A stretch of 46,462 nucleotides of DNA from Listeria fleischmannii subsp. fleischmannii LU2006-1 (GCF_000344175.1 NZ_ALWW01000020.1:1-46462), one strand, 5' to 3'. Numbered from the stretch's first letter, positions 34,431 to 42,601 are shown. Notes: generated from the sequence alone by a model not told the origin. Numbers and translations: made by a program.

Positions 34431-35271
34431 AATCTCCAAATAAATCCATTTGCAACGGAGCAAGATCTTTATATTCAATTTTTAACATTTCTTGTAAATG
34501 CTTTGCGTTATCAGCGGCATCCCCGCCACTATTATTATTAAATATCACGATAATTTCATCAGATTCCTTTTGTAAATGTGAAATATATTTTGCCCACTCG
34601 GCTATCTCCTCTTGATTATAACGATAAAGCGTTCGTACTTCCCGCCATTCCGGACTATTCGCTTTCATCCATCCGTACTGATTTCGCCCATGTAGTCGCA
34701 CAATCGTTTGGGCTTTATTCGTTCCTCTTAAAACAATGGGCACACTTCCAGTCCCAATTTGAGGTTCATCTACCACAACATGAATCATTTTTAATTCTTC
34801 TAGGAAAGCCAACGTTTTTTCTTTATTGGCCTCACTATACCAACTGGAATTTCTAAATTCTACCGCTATTGGTAAATCACCCATTTGTTTCGCAATATGC
34901 CGCAAGTAAGCCACATTTTCTTTTGTACAATTAAAATAGGGTGGAAACTGGCATAAAATAGCTTTTAATTTCCCACTCTCACTAATAGGCGCAATAGCAT
35001 CCATAAAACGGCGGTACATTTCAATCTCAGAATCAAAATAGTCCTGCCATTTTTTATGCATCGTCATCGCACTAAAAGCCTTGACCACAAAAGAGAAAGT
35101 TTCAGGCGTATCTTCCACCCATTTCGATGTAGTTCTTGGAGAAGGAATGGCATAAAAACTCGTATCAATTTCAACCAGCGGAAAGTGCGCCGCATAATCG
35201 ATTAATTTATGTTTGTTTGATAAATTTAAAGAATCATGATCACTAAAACCAGTTAAGCCGATTGTTATCAT
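34429..35271 (-). CDS. yunF: DUF72 family protein (YunF)
   Basis: A 280-residue TIM-barrel-like protein of DUF72 (YecE/YunF). It has DTSFYAIPSPRTTSKWVEDTP near the start, LCQFPPYFNCTKENVAYL (about 117), AVEFRNSSWYSE and VIFNNNSGGDAADNAKHLQEML at the end. Biochemical function is not established. GGGCTGGGG stands upstream of the ATG. It stands alone and shares the mirrored terminator element with the PadR operon. Confidence 0.9.
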   Translation of the reverse strand: MITIGLTGFSDHDSLNLSNKHKLIDYAAHFPLVEIDTSFYAIPSPRTTSKWVEDTPETFSFVVKAFSAMTMHKKWQDYFDSEIEMYRRFMDAIAPISESGKLKAILCQFPPYFNCTKENVAYLRHIAKQMGDLPIAVEFRNSSWYSEANKEKTLAFLEELKMIHVVVDEPQIGTGSVPIVLRGTNKAQTIVRLHGRNQYGWMKANSPEWREVRTLYRYNQEEIAEWAKYISHLQKESDEIIVIFNNNSGGDAADNAKHLQEMLKIEYKDLAPLQMDLFGD

Positions 35272-35330
35272 TTATACCCCAGCCCTTCTAATGATTTTCT
35301 TTTATTATACCGCAACTAAAAGAGGAGCTC

Positions 35331-35359
35331 AAAAAAACAGAGTATAGTATACTCTGTTT
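35331..35359 (-). terminator. Terminator after the PHP phosphatase gene
   Basis: On the minus strand AAACAGAGTATA and TATACTCTGTTT form a 12-bp near-continuous palindrome followed by a seven-T run. Confidence 0.88.
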
Positions 35360-36116
35360 AAAAAAGGAAAAACTTTTTCTTAAGCTCTACAGGTTCAAGT
35401 GTCTCAATCACTTGGTCATTTAAAACGAGTTTGGCATTTTGAAACATATAATCGGCTCTATTTTCTCCTTTTTCCTTTTGAAGTTTCCGAACAGCCTGCT
35501 GAACGTCCATCGACCGCCCTTTATAAAGATGGGCATCCGTTGCAATGAAATGAACTAAATTGGTATCAATTAATTGTTCACTCAATTTCTTCACTTTTTT
35601 ACTTACGCGCCCTTCAAAAGAACCGAACGTTAATTGTGCTAAAGCGCCTGCTTCAACTAATTCATAAAGCGGATCTAAATGCCTCATGACCTCTAGGTTC
35701 CTTTCAGGATGAGCAATAATTGGCGTATAGCCTTTCATTTGCAAATTAAAAAACAACTCTTGTGTAAAAAGTGGAATCGATTCTGTCGGAAACTCAATTA
35801 AAATATACTTCGTTCCTGCGAGTGTTAAAACTGAACCATTTGCTAGCCCTTCAAGCATTTCGCCGTGAATACGTACTTCTTGACCTGGATGTACAGTAAG
35901 AGCGATATTCTCTTTCGCTAAACGCTCATTAAAATGCTCCACCTGTCTCTTCACGGCATCACCCGGATTTGAAAACTGTCCTTTAAGATGGTGCGGGGTT
36001 GCAATTATATCTGTGAACCCTTGTTCTACAGCCTGCTTGGCCATTTGTAAGCTATCCTCTAACGTTTTAGGTCCGTCATCAATCCCATTTAATATATGGC
36101 AATGAATATCTATCAT
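35358..36116 (-). CDS. PHP-domain tyrosine-protein phosphatase, CpsB/YwqE family
   Basis: A 252-residue PHP metallophosphatase. Metal ligands lie in MIDIHCHILNGIDDGP, IIATPHHLKGQF, the glutamate in HPGQEVRIHGEM, IIAHPERNLEV and IATDAHLYKGR. CpsB/YwqE enzymes dephosphorylate the bacterial tyrosine kinases that control capsule and exopolysaccharide. No kinase or capsule gene is near; instead it is coupled to a PRPP-synthetase paralogue 20 bases upstream. Whether its target is a protein or a small phosphate ester is therefore open. A terminator overlaps the stop. Confidence 0.88.
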   Translation of the reverse strand: MIDIHCHILNGIDDGPKTLEDSLQMAKQAVEQGFTDIIATPHHLKGQFSNPGDAVKRQVEHFNERLAKENIALTVHPGQEVRIHGEMLEGLANGSVLTLAGTKYILIEFPTESIPLFTQELFFNLQMKGYTPIIAHPERNLEVMRHLDPLYELVEAGALAQLTFGSFEGRVSKKVKKLSEQLIDTNLVHFIATDAHLYKGRSMDVQQAVRKLQKEKGENRADYMFQNAKLVLNDQVIETLEPVELKKKFFLF

Positions 36117-36136
36117 CTTGCACCAACTCCTTTTTA

Positions 36137-37072
36137 TTAAAAAAGTGGATGAAGCGAACGGTTTTCCTGCACACCAGAAATGGCCTTCGCTAATATCTCA
36201 CCTATCGTTATGATTGTCATTTTCTCATTTAACTTTTCGTTTGGAATATCAACAGCATCTGTTAACACGATTTCTTGAATATTTGAATCCGCAAGACGTT
36301 CTGCAGCATGACCAGCCAGCACCGCATGTGTAGCGCATGTTACAACGGACGTTGCTCCACTCGCTAACAGTTTGTCAGCAGAAGTAGTTGCGCGGTAACC
36401 CGTATCAATAATATCATCTACAACAATCGCTAACTTACCATGAACATCGCCAATGACACTTGAAATCTCCCGTTCATTTGGCCTTGGTTTTCGGTTTAAA
36501 ATGGCGATTGGCGCATTCATTTTATCTGCCACCCGGCGTGCACGCACAACGCCACTGTGATCAGGGGCCACAATAACGACATCTTCATTTCCATACTTTG
36601 AAATCAAATGGTCCGTTAGTAGCGGGATTGCTGAAATATGATCAATGGGAATATTGAAAAAGCCTTGAATTTGTGCAGCGTGTAAATCTACTGAAATGAG
36701 CCTCGTCGCACCTGCTTGTTGTAATAAATTGGCAATTAATTTTGCTGTAACCGGCTCTCTGCTATGCGCTTTTCGGTCCTGCCTCGAATAACCATAATAT
36801 GGCATGATAACAGTAATAGAATGGGCAGACGCACGCTTTAAGGCATCAATCATTATTAACATCTCGATAAGGCGCTCGTTGACATTACTGTTCATGGACT
36901 GAATCACATAACAATTCTTTCCGCGAATGCTTTCTTCAATGTTAATTTTCACCTCGCCATCACTGAACTTTTGCAATTCAATCTCACAAAGCGGTATGCC
37001 AAGTGCTTTCGAAATTTTAATCGCAAGCGGCCGTTCATTGGTTACAGAAAAAAGCCTCATCTCATTCGACAT
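36137..37072 (-). CDS. Ribose-phosphate pyrophosphokinase paralogue (Prs2)
   Basis: A 311-residue PRPP-synthetase. Conserved: [45 protein letters not shown] and [16 protein letters not shown]. Two functional loops differ from the housekeeping enzyme as I know it. The PRPP loop DDIIDTAGT is DDIIDTGYR, and the flexible loop has NRKPRPNE in place of a KRRPRPN-type sequence. Thus catalysis or regulation may be changed. Listeria carries a similar second prs in addition to the essential copy. It is the first gene of a two-gene unit with the PHP phosphatase, suggesting a joint job around PRPP or a phosphoribosyl compound (inference). Confidence 0.88.
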   Translation of the reverse strand: MSNEMRLFSVTNERPLAIKISKALGIPLCEIELQKFSDGEVKINIEESIRGKNCYVIQSMNSNVNERLIEMLIMIDALKRASAHSITVIMPYYGYSRQDRKAHSREPVTAKLIANLLQQAGATRLISVDLHAAQIQGFFNIPIDHISAIPLLTDHLISKYGNEDVVIVAPDHSGVVRARRVADKMNAPIAILNRKPRPNEREISSVIGDVHGKLAIVVDDIIDTGYRATTSADKLLASGATSVVTCATHAVLAGHAAERLADSNIQEIVLTDAVDIPNEKLNEKMTIITIGEILAKAISGVQENRSLHPLF

Positions 37073-37152
37073 TTGAATCCCCTTTCAACTAACTATTTAA
37101 CACTTCATATTATATAAAACATGACCTATTGTCGCAACTTTCTTATCTTACT

Positions 37153-37195
37153 AAAAAAGACTCGCTAATTCCATATTAAAATCGAACTAGCGAGC
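37153..37195 (-). terminator. Terminator after the DUF896 gene
   Basis: On the minus strand CTCGCTAGTT and AATTAGCGAG form a 10-bp stem (one G-T pair) followed by six Ts. The stop codon lies within the left arm. Confidence 0.82.
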
Positions 37196-37432
37196 CCTAT
37201 TCATTTTTATTTTTTTTAATTCTGCTTTAATTTCTTTTAGTTTATTGGGTGTTACATCATCGCCTAGCGGATCCATGATTGTCACATGATGTAAATTATC
37301 TTGAAGAGTCCCACGAATCATTTGGCAATATTCTTGACGAAGTTCAGCCTGATGCGCTTTTTCTTCCATTGTTAGTCCTTCGTTTCTTTGTTTTGCCCCG
37401 TAATGATTGATTTTACTTAATAATTCTTTCAT
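37187..37432 (-). CDS. DUF896 family protein (YnzC-like)
   Basis: An 81-residue helical protein of DUF896: KINHYGAKQRNEGLTMEEKA, then LRQEYCQMIRGTLQDNLHHV and the family end DPLGDDVTPNKLKE. YnzC of Bacillus belongs here, encoded in the SOS yneA operon. This copy stands alone with a strong promoter and no visible LexA box, so its control differs. The methionine at 37432 follows GGAGGG; an upstream one lacks a site. Confidence 0.85.
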   Translation of the reverse strand: MKELLSKINHYGAKQRNEGLTMEEKAHQAELRQEYCQMIRGTLQDNLHHVTIMDPLGDDVTPNKLKEIKAELKKIKMNRAR

Positions 37433-37451
37433 GTGATCCCTCCTCTTAAAA

Positions 37452-37506
37452 GTTACTCTTTGTAAGTAACTAACAAAATAATAACACAATGGTCAAAAAA
37501 AGTCAA
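37452..37506 (-). promoter_or_regulatory. Promoter of the DUF896 gene with downstream dyad
   Basis: On the minus strand TTGACT (37501-37506), 17 bases, TATTAT (37478-37483). Just after the start point GTTACT-N7-AGTAAC (37452-37470) is a perfect dyad that could be an operator. It does not match the Gram-positive LexA consensus. Confidence 0.72.
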
Positions 37507-37585
37507 ACTTTATCTTTTTCGCTATTATCCTCTTTACTTTCATGCTAAAATAAGAGCATTCTATGATGCGAAAGAAGGAGACAAA

Positions 37586-38551
37586 TTGAAAGAATTTTTC
37601 CAGCTATTAAAACAAGGCAATAAATCTGCACTTACAGCCGCCGTAGTCAATGCCCTCGTTTCACTGGTAAAAGGGGTAACTTACATTTTTACAGGAAATG
37701 TGGCGATGTTTGCTGAAACGCTTCATAGTCTAGGCGATGCACTGAATCAGCTTTTTGTTTTTACTGGGTCTGCTTTAAGTAAAAAACGCCCAACGAAACG
37801 CTTTCCAAAAGGCTTTGGTCGTGTTGTAAATCTTGTTTTATTAGGCGCCGTGATTGTTGTTGGCATTATGGCTTATGAAACCATTAAAGAAGGCATCAGT
37901 CATATTATCCACCCTAGCGAATCGACTGGTTTTTTAATTAACCTACTTGTTTTACTTGGTTGTACTTTTTTAGAGTCCACGGTTCTTGTAAAAGCTATGA
38001 AGGAAATCACGCATGAGGCGGGCATTCAAGCAACTGGCTTCAAACTATTCCCTGCTGCTTTAAAAAATTTAAAATCAGCTAAAGCTGCTACAAAGCTCGT
38101 TTTTATGGAAGACTCTGTTGCAACAGGAGGTGGACTTTTAGCCGCTATAGCTGTTGTCATTTCCCATTTTACGCCTTTTCATCAAGCAGAAGGAATTGCT
38201 TCTATTCTAATCGGGCTAATGATGTTTATCGTTGTTGGCGAGGTCTTTTTAGATAACGCTGCGGGCGCGATTGGTGAATCGGATGAGGGCATGCACTTAC
38301 AAGTAGGTCAACTTATTATGTCTGATCCTGATGTAAAAGATATTCAAGTGCTTACCGTTTTAAAAGAGGGCGATTCTTTTCACGTAGATGCTGAAGTGGA
38401 GTTAGACTCCTCCTTAACACTTGCTGAAATTGATCAAATCCGGGAACGTATTGAAGACTCTGTTATGACTCTTCCGCATGTATCCGATGTATTAATTACT
38501 TTTGATGAAGTTGATTCCGTAACCGACTGGGAATACGGGGATGGGCGTTAA
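37586..38551 (+). CDS. Cation diffusion facilitator (CDF) family transporter
   Basis: A 321-residue protein with about six membrane helices and a C-terminal cytoplasmic domain (about 235-310). The helix-2 metal site reads AETLHSLGDALNQ (HxxxD). The soluble part (FHVDAEVELDSSLTLAEIDQ; VMTLPHVSDVLITFD) has the ferredoxin-like CDF fold. CDF proteins export Zn, Mn, Fe or Co in exchange for protons. The start is TTG after AAGGAGACAAA. Metal unknown; no metal-responsive site is recognised upstream. Confidence 0.88.
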   Translation: MKEFFQLLKQGNKSALTAAVVNALVSLVKGVTYIFTGNVAMFAETLHSLGDALNQLFVFTGSALSKKRPTKRFPKGFGRVVNLVLLGAVIVVGIMAYETIKEGISHIIHPSESTGFLINLLVLLGCTFLESTVLVKAMKEITHEAGIQATGFKLFPAALKNLKSAKAATKLVFMEDSVATGGGLLAAIAVVISHFTPFHQAEGIASILIGLMMFIVVGEVFLDNAAGAIGESDEGMHLQVGQLIMSDPDVKDIQVLTVLKEGDSFHVDAEVELDSSLTLAEIDQIRERIEDSVMTLPHVSDVLITFDEVDSVTDWEYGDGR

Positions 38552-38584
38552 AAAGAGAGCGGAAACTTATTCCGCTCTCTTTTC
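38551..38584. terminator. Bidirectional terminator
   Basis: GAGAGCGGAA (38555-38564) and TTCCGCTCTC (38570-38579) form a 10-bp perfect stem with T-runs on both strands. Confidence 0.93.
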
Positions 38585-39613
38585 TATTTAATTAAATGAT
38601 ATTTCGTCAAGCTGTCTACTGCAGACAATATCGCTTCTTCTTTTGACCGACTAGGCGACCAATCTAGAATTTCTTTTGTTTTTGCATGGCTGATTTTCCT
38701 ATTAATTTTTAACAATAAAGCTCCTTCTCTTGCTTGTTTATTAAAAAGAGCACCAAAATGAATAATTCCACTCGAAATGACTTTCTCTGTAACCTGATTA
38801 GCTAACTTTGGACGTTCCTTTTTGATTAGTTGGGCCATCTCTAAAAAGCTAATTTCCCCTTCTGCTGATGCGATAAAACGTTGCATCGCGGCTTTCTTAG
38901 ATGTCATCGCACAAATATGCAAGTCCGCCACATCCCTTACATCCACTACATTTAAAGGTATATTAGGAATTCGCTTCGTTTTTGGGCTTAAAATCATTTG
39001 CAAAACATCAAAGCTACCAGACACATGCCTGTCTAAAGAGGGACCAAAAACGGCTACAGGATTAATGGTCACTAACTCCAACTTATTTTGCTTCCTCACA
39101 AAATCCCAAGCGGCCTTTTCTGCTAAAAGCTTAGATTTTTCGTAAATGGATAGACCTGGTTCCTGCTCATCTGTCCAGTTGTCCTCTGTTGTCATTTTTT
39201 GTGAATTTTTATTGCTAAACCCTATCGCGCCAAAATTGGATGTCATAACGACTCGTTTAACATTTGATTTTACTGCGTTTTTTAAAATACGCAAAATGCC
39301 CTCTACAGCTGGCCGAATGGCCTCTTCTTCTTTTTTAGGTTGGTCAAAAAAGACAGGCGAAGCAACACTAAACACATATTTACAATTCTCCATTGCTTTA
39401 TCCCAGCCGGCATCTTCAGTTAAATCGGCTTCCACAAACATTAATTTTTCTATTTGAGTTGCGCCGTTGTCTTTTAAAGTTTTTTAATACTTTTTCTTTA
39501 CTCGCCAATGAACGGACTGTCGTTTTAACTGAATATCCTTTTTCTAACAATTGAATGATTAGGTGCATGGCCATAAACCCTGTACCCCCCGTAACTAAAA
39601 TTTGTTCTTCCAA
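38584..39613 (-). pseudogene. Extended SDR (dihydroflavonol-4-reductase-like), frameshifted
   Basis: A NAD(P)-dependent reductase/epimerase. The N terminus has the Rossmann motif ILVTGGTGFMAMHLI; the second part holds MTSNFGAIGF, YEKSKLLAEKAAW (YxxxK catalytic pair) and VTINPVAVFGPSL. The frame breaks in a six-T run at 39480-39485; removing one base joins KVLKTLKDNGATQIEKLMFVEADL and gives 342 residues, the usual size. The start is TTG (39613), eight bases after GGAGG. A divergent MerR protein and a MerR-type promoter control it, as for aldehyde-response dehydrogenases. The break may be a sequence error. Confidence 0.88.
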
Positions 39614-39662
39614 TCTGCATTCCTCCAAAAAATTCCATTATCTAACAAAATAGATTATACTT

Positions 39663-39693
39663 ATCCTACACCCTCGACCATAGTCTAGGGCAA
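39663..39693 (-). promoter_or_regulatory. MerR-type promoter with 19-bp spacer and operator
   Basis: On the minus strand TTGCCC (39688-39693), 19 bases, TAGGAT (39663-39668). The spacer holds the dyad CCCT-N-GAC-CATA-GTC-N-AGGG (39671-39690). A long spacer with a central dyad is the signature of promoters that MerR proteins activate by DNA distortion. It drives the dehydrogenase gene. Confidence 0.85.
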
Positions 39694-39717
39694 GCGTTTT
39701 AAAAAAAGGAGAAAAAA

Positions 39718-40149
39718 ATGACTTATTCAATAAAAGAAGTTTCTGAAATGTTCCATCTTAGTATTTATACATTACGTTATTACGATAAAAAAGGCTTATT
39801 ACCTTTTGTTTCCAAAAATAGTTCTGGCTATCGTGAGTTCACCGATTCAGATTTAGAATTTATTCACACAATCTGCTGCTTAAAGGGGACCGGAATGGCT
39901 ATAAAAGACATTCGCTCTTATATTGAATATTGCATGGTCGGAACTAGTACAATTGCCAAGCGAAAGGAGTTACTTTCGAATCACCGGAACAAAGTGTTAC
40001 AAGATATCGAAACCCTAAAAACAAACTTAAAAGGTGTAGATCAAAAATTAGACGTTTACGGCTCAAAAAAAGCAAAAGAAATAATTGAAGCACAACGAGA
40101 ATTTGTTCGCCATGAAAAACAAAAAGCCTCTCTTTCTAATCCTTATTAA
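39718..40149 (+). CDS. MerR-family transcriptional regulator (AdhR-like)
   Basis: A 143-residue MerR protein: helix-turn-helix and wing at the N terminus (YSIKEVSEMFHLSIYTLRYYDKKGL, then SGYREFTDSDLEFI), followed by CLKGTGMAIKDIRSYIEYC and a long dimerisation helix to the end. Two adjacent cysteines (CC, about 58) lie in the linker region. It resembles aldehyde-responsive AdhR/NmlR-type regulators. AAAGGAG precedes the ATG. It is divergent from the dehydrogenase, whose promoter holds its operator. Confidence 0.9.
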   Translation: MTYSIKEVSEMFHLSIYTLRYYDKKGLLPFVSKNSSGYREFTDSDLEFIHTICCLKGTGMAIKDIRSYIEYCMVGTSTIAKRKELLSNHRNKVLQDIETLKTNLKGVDQKLDVYGSKKAKEIIEAQREFVRHEKQKASLSNPY

Positions 40150-40161
40150 AAAGAGAGGCTT
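40121..40161 (-). terminator. Terminator after the carbonic anhydrase gene
   Basis: On the minus strand AAGCCTCTCTTT and AAAGAGAGGCTT form a 12-bp stem followed by TTTGTTTTT. It reaches into the end of the merR coding region, so the two genes share the sequence. Confidence 0.85.
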
Positions 40162-40165
40162 GCAA

Positions 40166-40927
40166 TTATTCTTTATGCTCTAACACTTTACGACCATTTA
40201 ACTTTTGTATTTTTCTATTGTTCGCATCATAATATTTATCAAATTCTTTAATTTGTTCACTAGAAACCTCAACTGGATTTTCCATCACATACCACTCCAC
40301 ATTTTCCGAAAGCGGTGGTGTTGTTAGCGAACCTAAATAGTGATAATAACTTGTGTTTGCTGGAATCATGCTCATCACATTAATTTCATCATCTACATTT
40401 ACTTTTTCACCCTTCTTAATGTTTGAAAGTACTGTATTAAAGCCCGCGTTTTCTTTTCCTTCTTTGAAAAATACTGCAATAACAGCCAATCGGCCATCTT
40501 GAGATTGGTTTACAAAATGAGCTTCGATAGGATAATGTTGTCCATTTACAGTATGCTCACTTTTAGCATGAAAATGAAACTGGTTTAACTCAAAATTCCG
40601 CCCGTTAATGACAGCAGTTCCTGTATCATCGACCTGAATACTATGCCCATTATCAACCTCATCAACAGCAATATCAGAGTAATCGAGCGTAATGCCTCCA
40701 TTATCTTTCATCGGTTCAACCTTATTGGTATCAATGTTAATGGGAGATTGGGCATCCCCAGATTCAAACTCCCACCCTTTCTGATCATCATAATCCAAGT
40801 GATCCTCTTTTTTTGACTCCACTTTAGTTTCTTTGCCATTAACCTTAGATGTACTATCATTTGAACAACCCGAAAGCGCAAAGGCACCTACAAGTATTGC
40901 CGCAAACACAAATAGAATTTTTTTCAT
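40166..40927 (-). CDS. Alpha-type carbonic anhydrase lipoprotein
   Basis: A 253-residue lipoprotein (signal peptide with lipobox LSGC, Cys about 21) carrying an alpha-carbonic anhydrase domain. Zinc ligands lie in LNQFHFHAKSEH (two His) and IEAHFVNQ (third His). QSPINID and the substrate-pocket SLTTPPLSE are also conserved. It interconverts CO2 and bicarbonate outside the membrane. I do not recall this enzyme in the L. monocytogenes chromosome at this place. GGGAGG precedes the start; the stop is followed by a shared terminator. It stands alone. Confidence 0.93.
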   Translation of the reverse strand: MKKILFVFAAILVGAFALSGCSNDSTSKVNGKETKVESKKEDHLDYDDQKGWEFESGDAQSPINIDTNKVEPMKDNGGITLDYSDIAVDEVDNGHSIQVDDTGTAVINGRNFELNQFHFHAKSEHTVNGQHYPIEAHFVNQSQDGRLAVIAVFFKEGKENAGFNTVLSNIKKGEKVNVDDEINVMSMIPANTSYYHYLGSLTTPPLSENVEWYVMENPVEVSSEQIKEFDKYYDANNRKIQKLNGRKVLEHKE

Positions 40928-41035
40928 TTTCCTTACCTCCCGAAATATTTAATCAACTTAACTAATATATCGAAAAAAAAGGAAAAATACTATGGATAAA
41001 ATATGACTTTTTTCACAAAATTTGTATAAAAAATA

Positions 41036-41170
41036 CAAAAAAGCACCCATTTTTTAATGGGCGCCCTGTCTTTACGAGACATTATGCGGTTTTCTGCGGA
41101 TTTCCACAAATCCATTATGCAGAAAACAATCAGCAGCAAAAAGTATGCTGCATCCGGCTCATCGCATAGC
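41036..41170 (-). ncRNA. Candidate structured small RNA with own promoter
   Basis: Directly after a minus-strand promoter comes a highly folded stretch of about 135 bases without a coding frame. Hairpins in order on the RNA: GGCT/AGCC (41171-41156), GCAGC/GCTGC (41151-41133), a 15-bp composite of GTTTTCTGC/GCAGAAAAC with GGATTT/AAATCC around a four-base loop (41127-41089), GTCT/AGAC (41080-41068), and the terminator GCGCCCATT/AATGGGTGC (41064-41043) followed by six Us. The 5' end is approximate. It does not match any riboswitch or housekeeping RNA I can recognise; a trans-acting sRNA is the simplest idea. Confidence 0.7.
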
Positions 41171-41173
41171 CTT

Positions 41174-41202
41174 AATATAGCATTTATTTATTTTTTTGTA
41201 AA
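41174..41202 (-). promoter_or_regulatory. Promoter of the candidate RNA, inside the GDSL gene end
   Basis: On the minus strand TTTACA (41197-41202), 17 bases, TATATT (41174-41179) with TGC before it (extended -10). The stop codon of the GDSL gene (41188-41190) falls in the spacer, so the RNA starts right behind that gene. Confidence 0.78.
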
Positions 41203-41790
41203 GCTAGTAAAAGAAGAATACCATGCTTCCGCAATCAACTCATGTCCTCTTTTTGTCGGGTGAACCCCATCAGGTGCAATTTCAGAATATCCTTGCGCTA
41301 TCCCTGCTGCGTTTAGCATCCCATCAAGAGGCACATATAACGCCTGATATTTACTCGCAAGTTCCCTCACCACTTGAATTTTAGGATCCAAATCGGCCCG
41401 CCATTCCTTCCTATCTTGGGGAATCGGCAAAACAAAAGGCTCCATCAAAATGAGCTTCGCATCCGTCTTTTGAATAGTCTCTTCCAAAACATCCGTGTAA
41501 ATGGCCCGATAAGCGCTCGTCGAAGTATCCCGCCATTCAGAAAAGCTTCTCCAAGTGTCATTAATCCCAATTAAAATGGATACATAATCCGGGGCTAACG
41601 AAATCGCATCTTTTTCAAAGCGAGCTCGCATATCAGCAGTTAAGTCCCCTGAAACACCCCGATTTAACACCCGAAATTCAGGTAGTCTCCGCGCAATCAT
41701 TTCAACATAACCATTTCCTAAACTCCCCGTATCCGCGCGATTCCTCCCCGCATCTGTAATGCTGTCTCCTTGAAAAAGTATTGTCTCCAT
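41188..41790 (-). CDS. SGNH/GDSL-family esterase or lipase
   Basis: A 200-residue cytosolic SGNH hydrolase. The blocks are all present: LFQGDSITDAGRN (nucleophile Ser), LNRGVSGDLTADM (Gly), ILIGINDTWR (Asn) and IAPDGVHPTKRGHELIA (Asp and His). There is no signal peptide. These enzymes cleave esters such as acyl or acetyl groups; substrate unknown. The methionine at 41790 follows AGGAGG. It comes after an alpha/beta hydrolase gene and an intervening terminator, and its 3' end holds the RNA promoter. Confidence 0.92.
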   Translation of the reverse strand: METILFQGDSITDAGRNRADTGSLGNGYVEMIARRLPEFRVLNRGVSGDLTADMRARFEKDAISLAPDYVSILIGINDTWRSFSEWRDTSTSAYRAIYTDVLEETIQKTDAKLILMEPFVLPIPQDRKEWRADLDPKIQVVRELASKYQALYVPLDGMLNAAGIAQGYSEIAPDGVHPTKRGHELIAEAWYSSFTSFTKK

Positions 41791-41809
41791 AAAAAGCCTC
41801 CTAATTTTA

Positions 41810-41848
41810 TAAAAAAACACTAACAAGTAGGTACTACTCATCAGTGTT
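41810..41848 (-). terminator. Terminator between the two hydrolase genes
   Basis: On the minus strand AACACTGATGAGTAG and CTACTTGTTAGTGTT pair around TAC with two small mismatches, followed by seven Ts. Confidence 0.8.
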
Positions 41849-41857
41849 CATCTTACA

Positions 41858-42601
41858 TTATACAACTTTTTCTTCCAACCAATTTAAATCATCTAAGAAG
41901 TCAAGTAAATCTTCTTCTAAAATATCACGTTCACAGTCATTCACAATGTCATGACCACTTCCTTGGTAAAAACAAAGTTGTTTTTCAGTTGTATGGATAT
42001 TTTTAAAAATATAATTCGCATTATCTGCATCAATTTCTTCATCTTGGCAACCTTGACCAATCATTGTTGGCACGTGGATTTTTTCAATATTATCTGCCAC
42101 GAATTTATAAAAAGCAGAACGTGCGTCTGTCATCTTTTTAATTTCCGGCTCATAGCTTTTAAGCATTGCTTCTGAAACTTCAGCTTTGAAACCTTCTTTT
42201 GATAGTTGTTTTAATAAATACTTTTCTACTGGAATGTAACGCATTTTACGGTTAACATTGGCACAAAGAGGCACAATCGCTTTTGGTGAGAAAGATTCCG
42301 CCATTTTAAGCGCAAAAACACCACCCATTGCAACACCAATAATTGCAATTTCATGATAACCTTCTTTTTCTAAAAATTCATATCCAGAAACAGCATCCGC
42401 GTACCACATTTCAGGCGTCGTCCTTAAGAATAATGCTGGCTCATCTCCGTGTCCACGAAAATTGGGAGCATAAACAGTATACCCATTTCCAGCTAAATAT
42501 TCCCCTAAACTTTTGACATCTTCTGTAGTCCCTGCAAATCCATGCAAGAGCAAAACAGCACGATTTCCCGCTTTTAACATAAAGCTACGATCCGCACTCA
42601 T
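41858..42601 (-). CDS. Alpha/beta-hydrolase (carboxylesterase Est30-like) lacking the catalytic serine
   Basis: A 247-residue alpha/beta-hydrolase of the monoglyceride lipase/Est30 group: AVLLLHGFAGTTEDVKSL (oxyanion loop), FRGHGDEPA, and the later catalytic Asp and His regions (IGQGCQDEEIDADNA; GSGHDIVND). The nucleophile elbow, GxSxG in active enzymes, reads IIGVAMGGVFAL, so the serine is alanine (codon GCA). It is probably inactive as an esterase, or works in binding only. GGAGG stands 11 bases before the ATG, and a near-consensus promoter drives it. Confidence 0.88.
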   Translation of the reverse strand: MSADRSFMLKAGNRAVLLLHGFAGTTEDVKSLGEYLAGNGYTVYAPNFRGHGDEPALFLRTTPEMWYADAVSGYEFLEKEGYHEIAIIGVAMGGVFALKMAESFSPKAIVPLCANVNRKMRYIPVEKYLLKQLSKEGFKAEVSEAMLKSYEPEIKKMTDARSAFYKFVADNIEKIHVPTMIGQGCQDEEIDADNANYIFKNIHTTEKQLCFYQGSGHDIVNDCERDILEEDLLDFLDDLNWLEEKVV

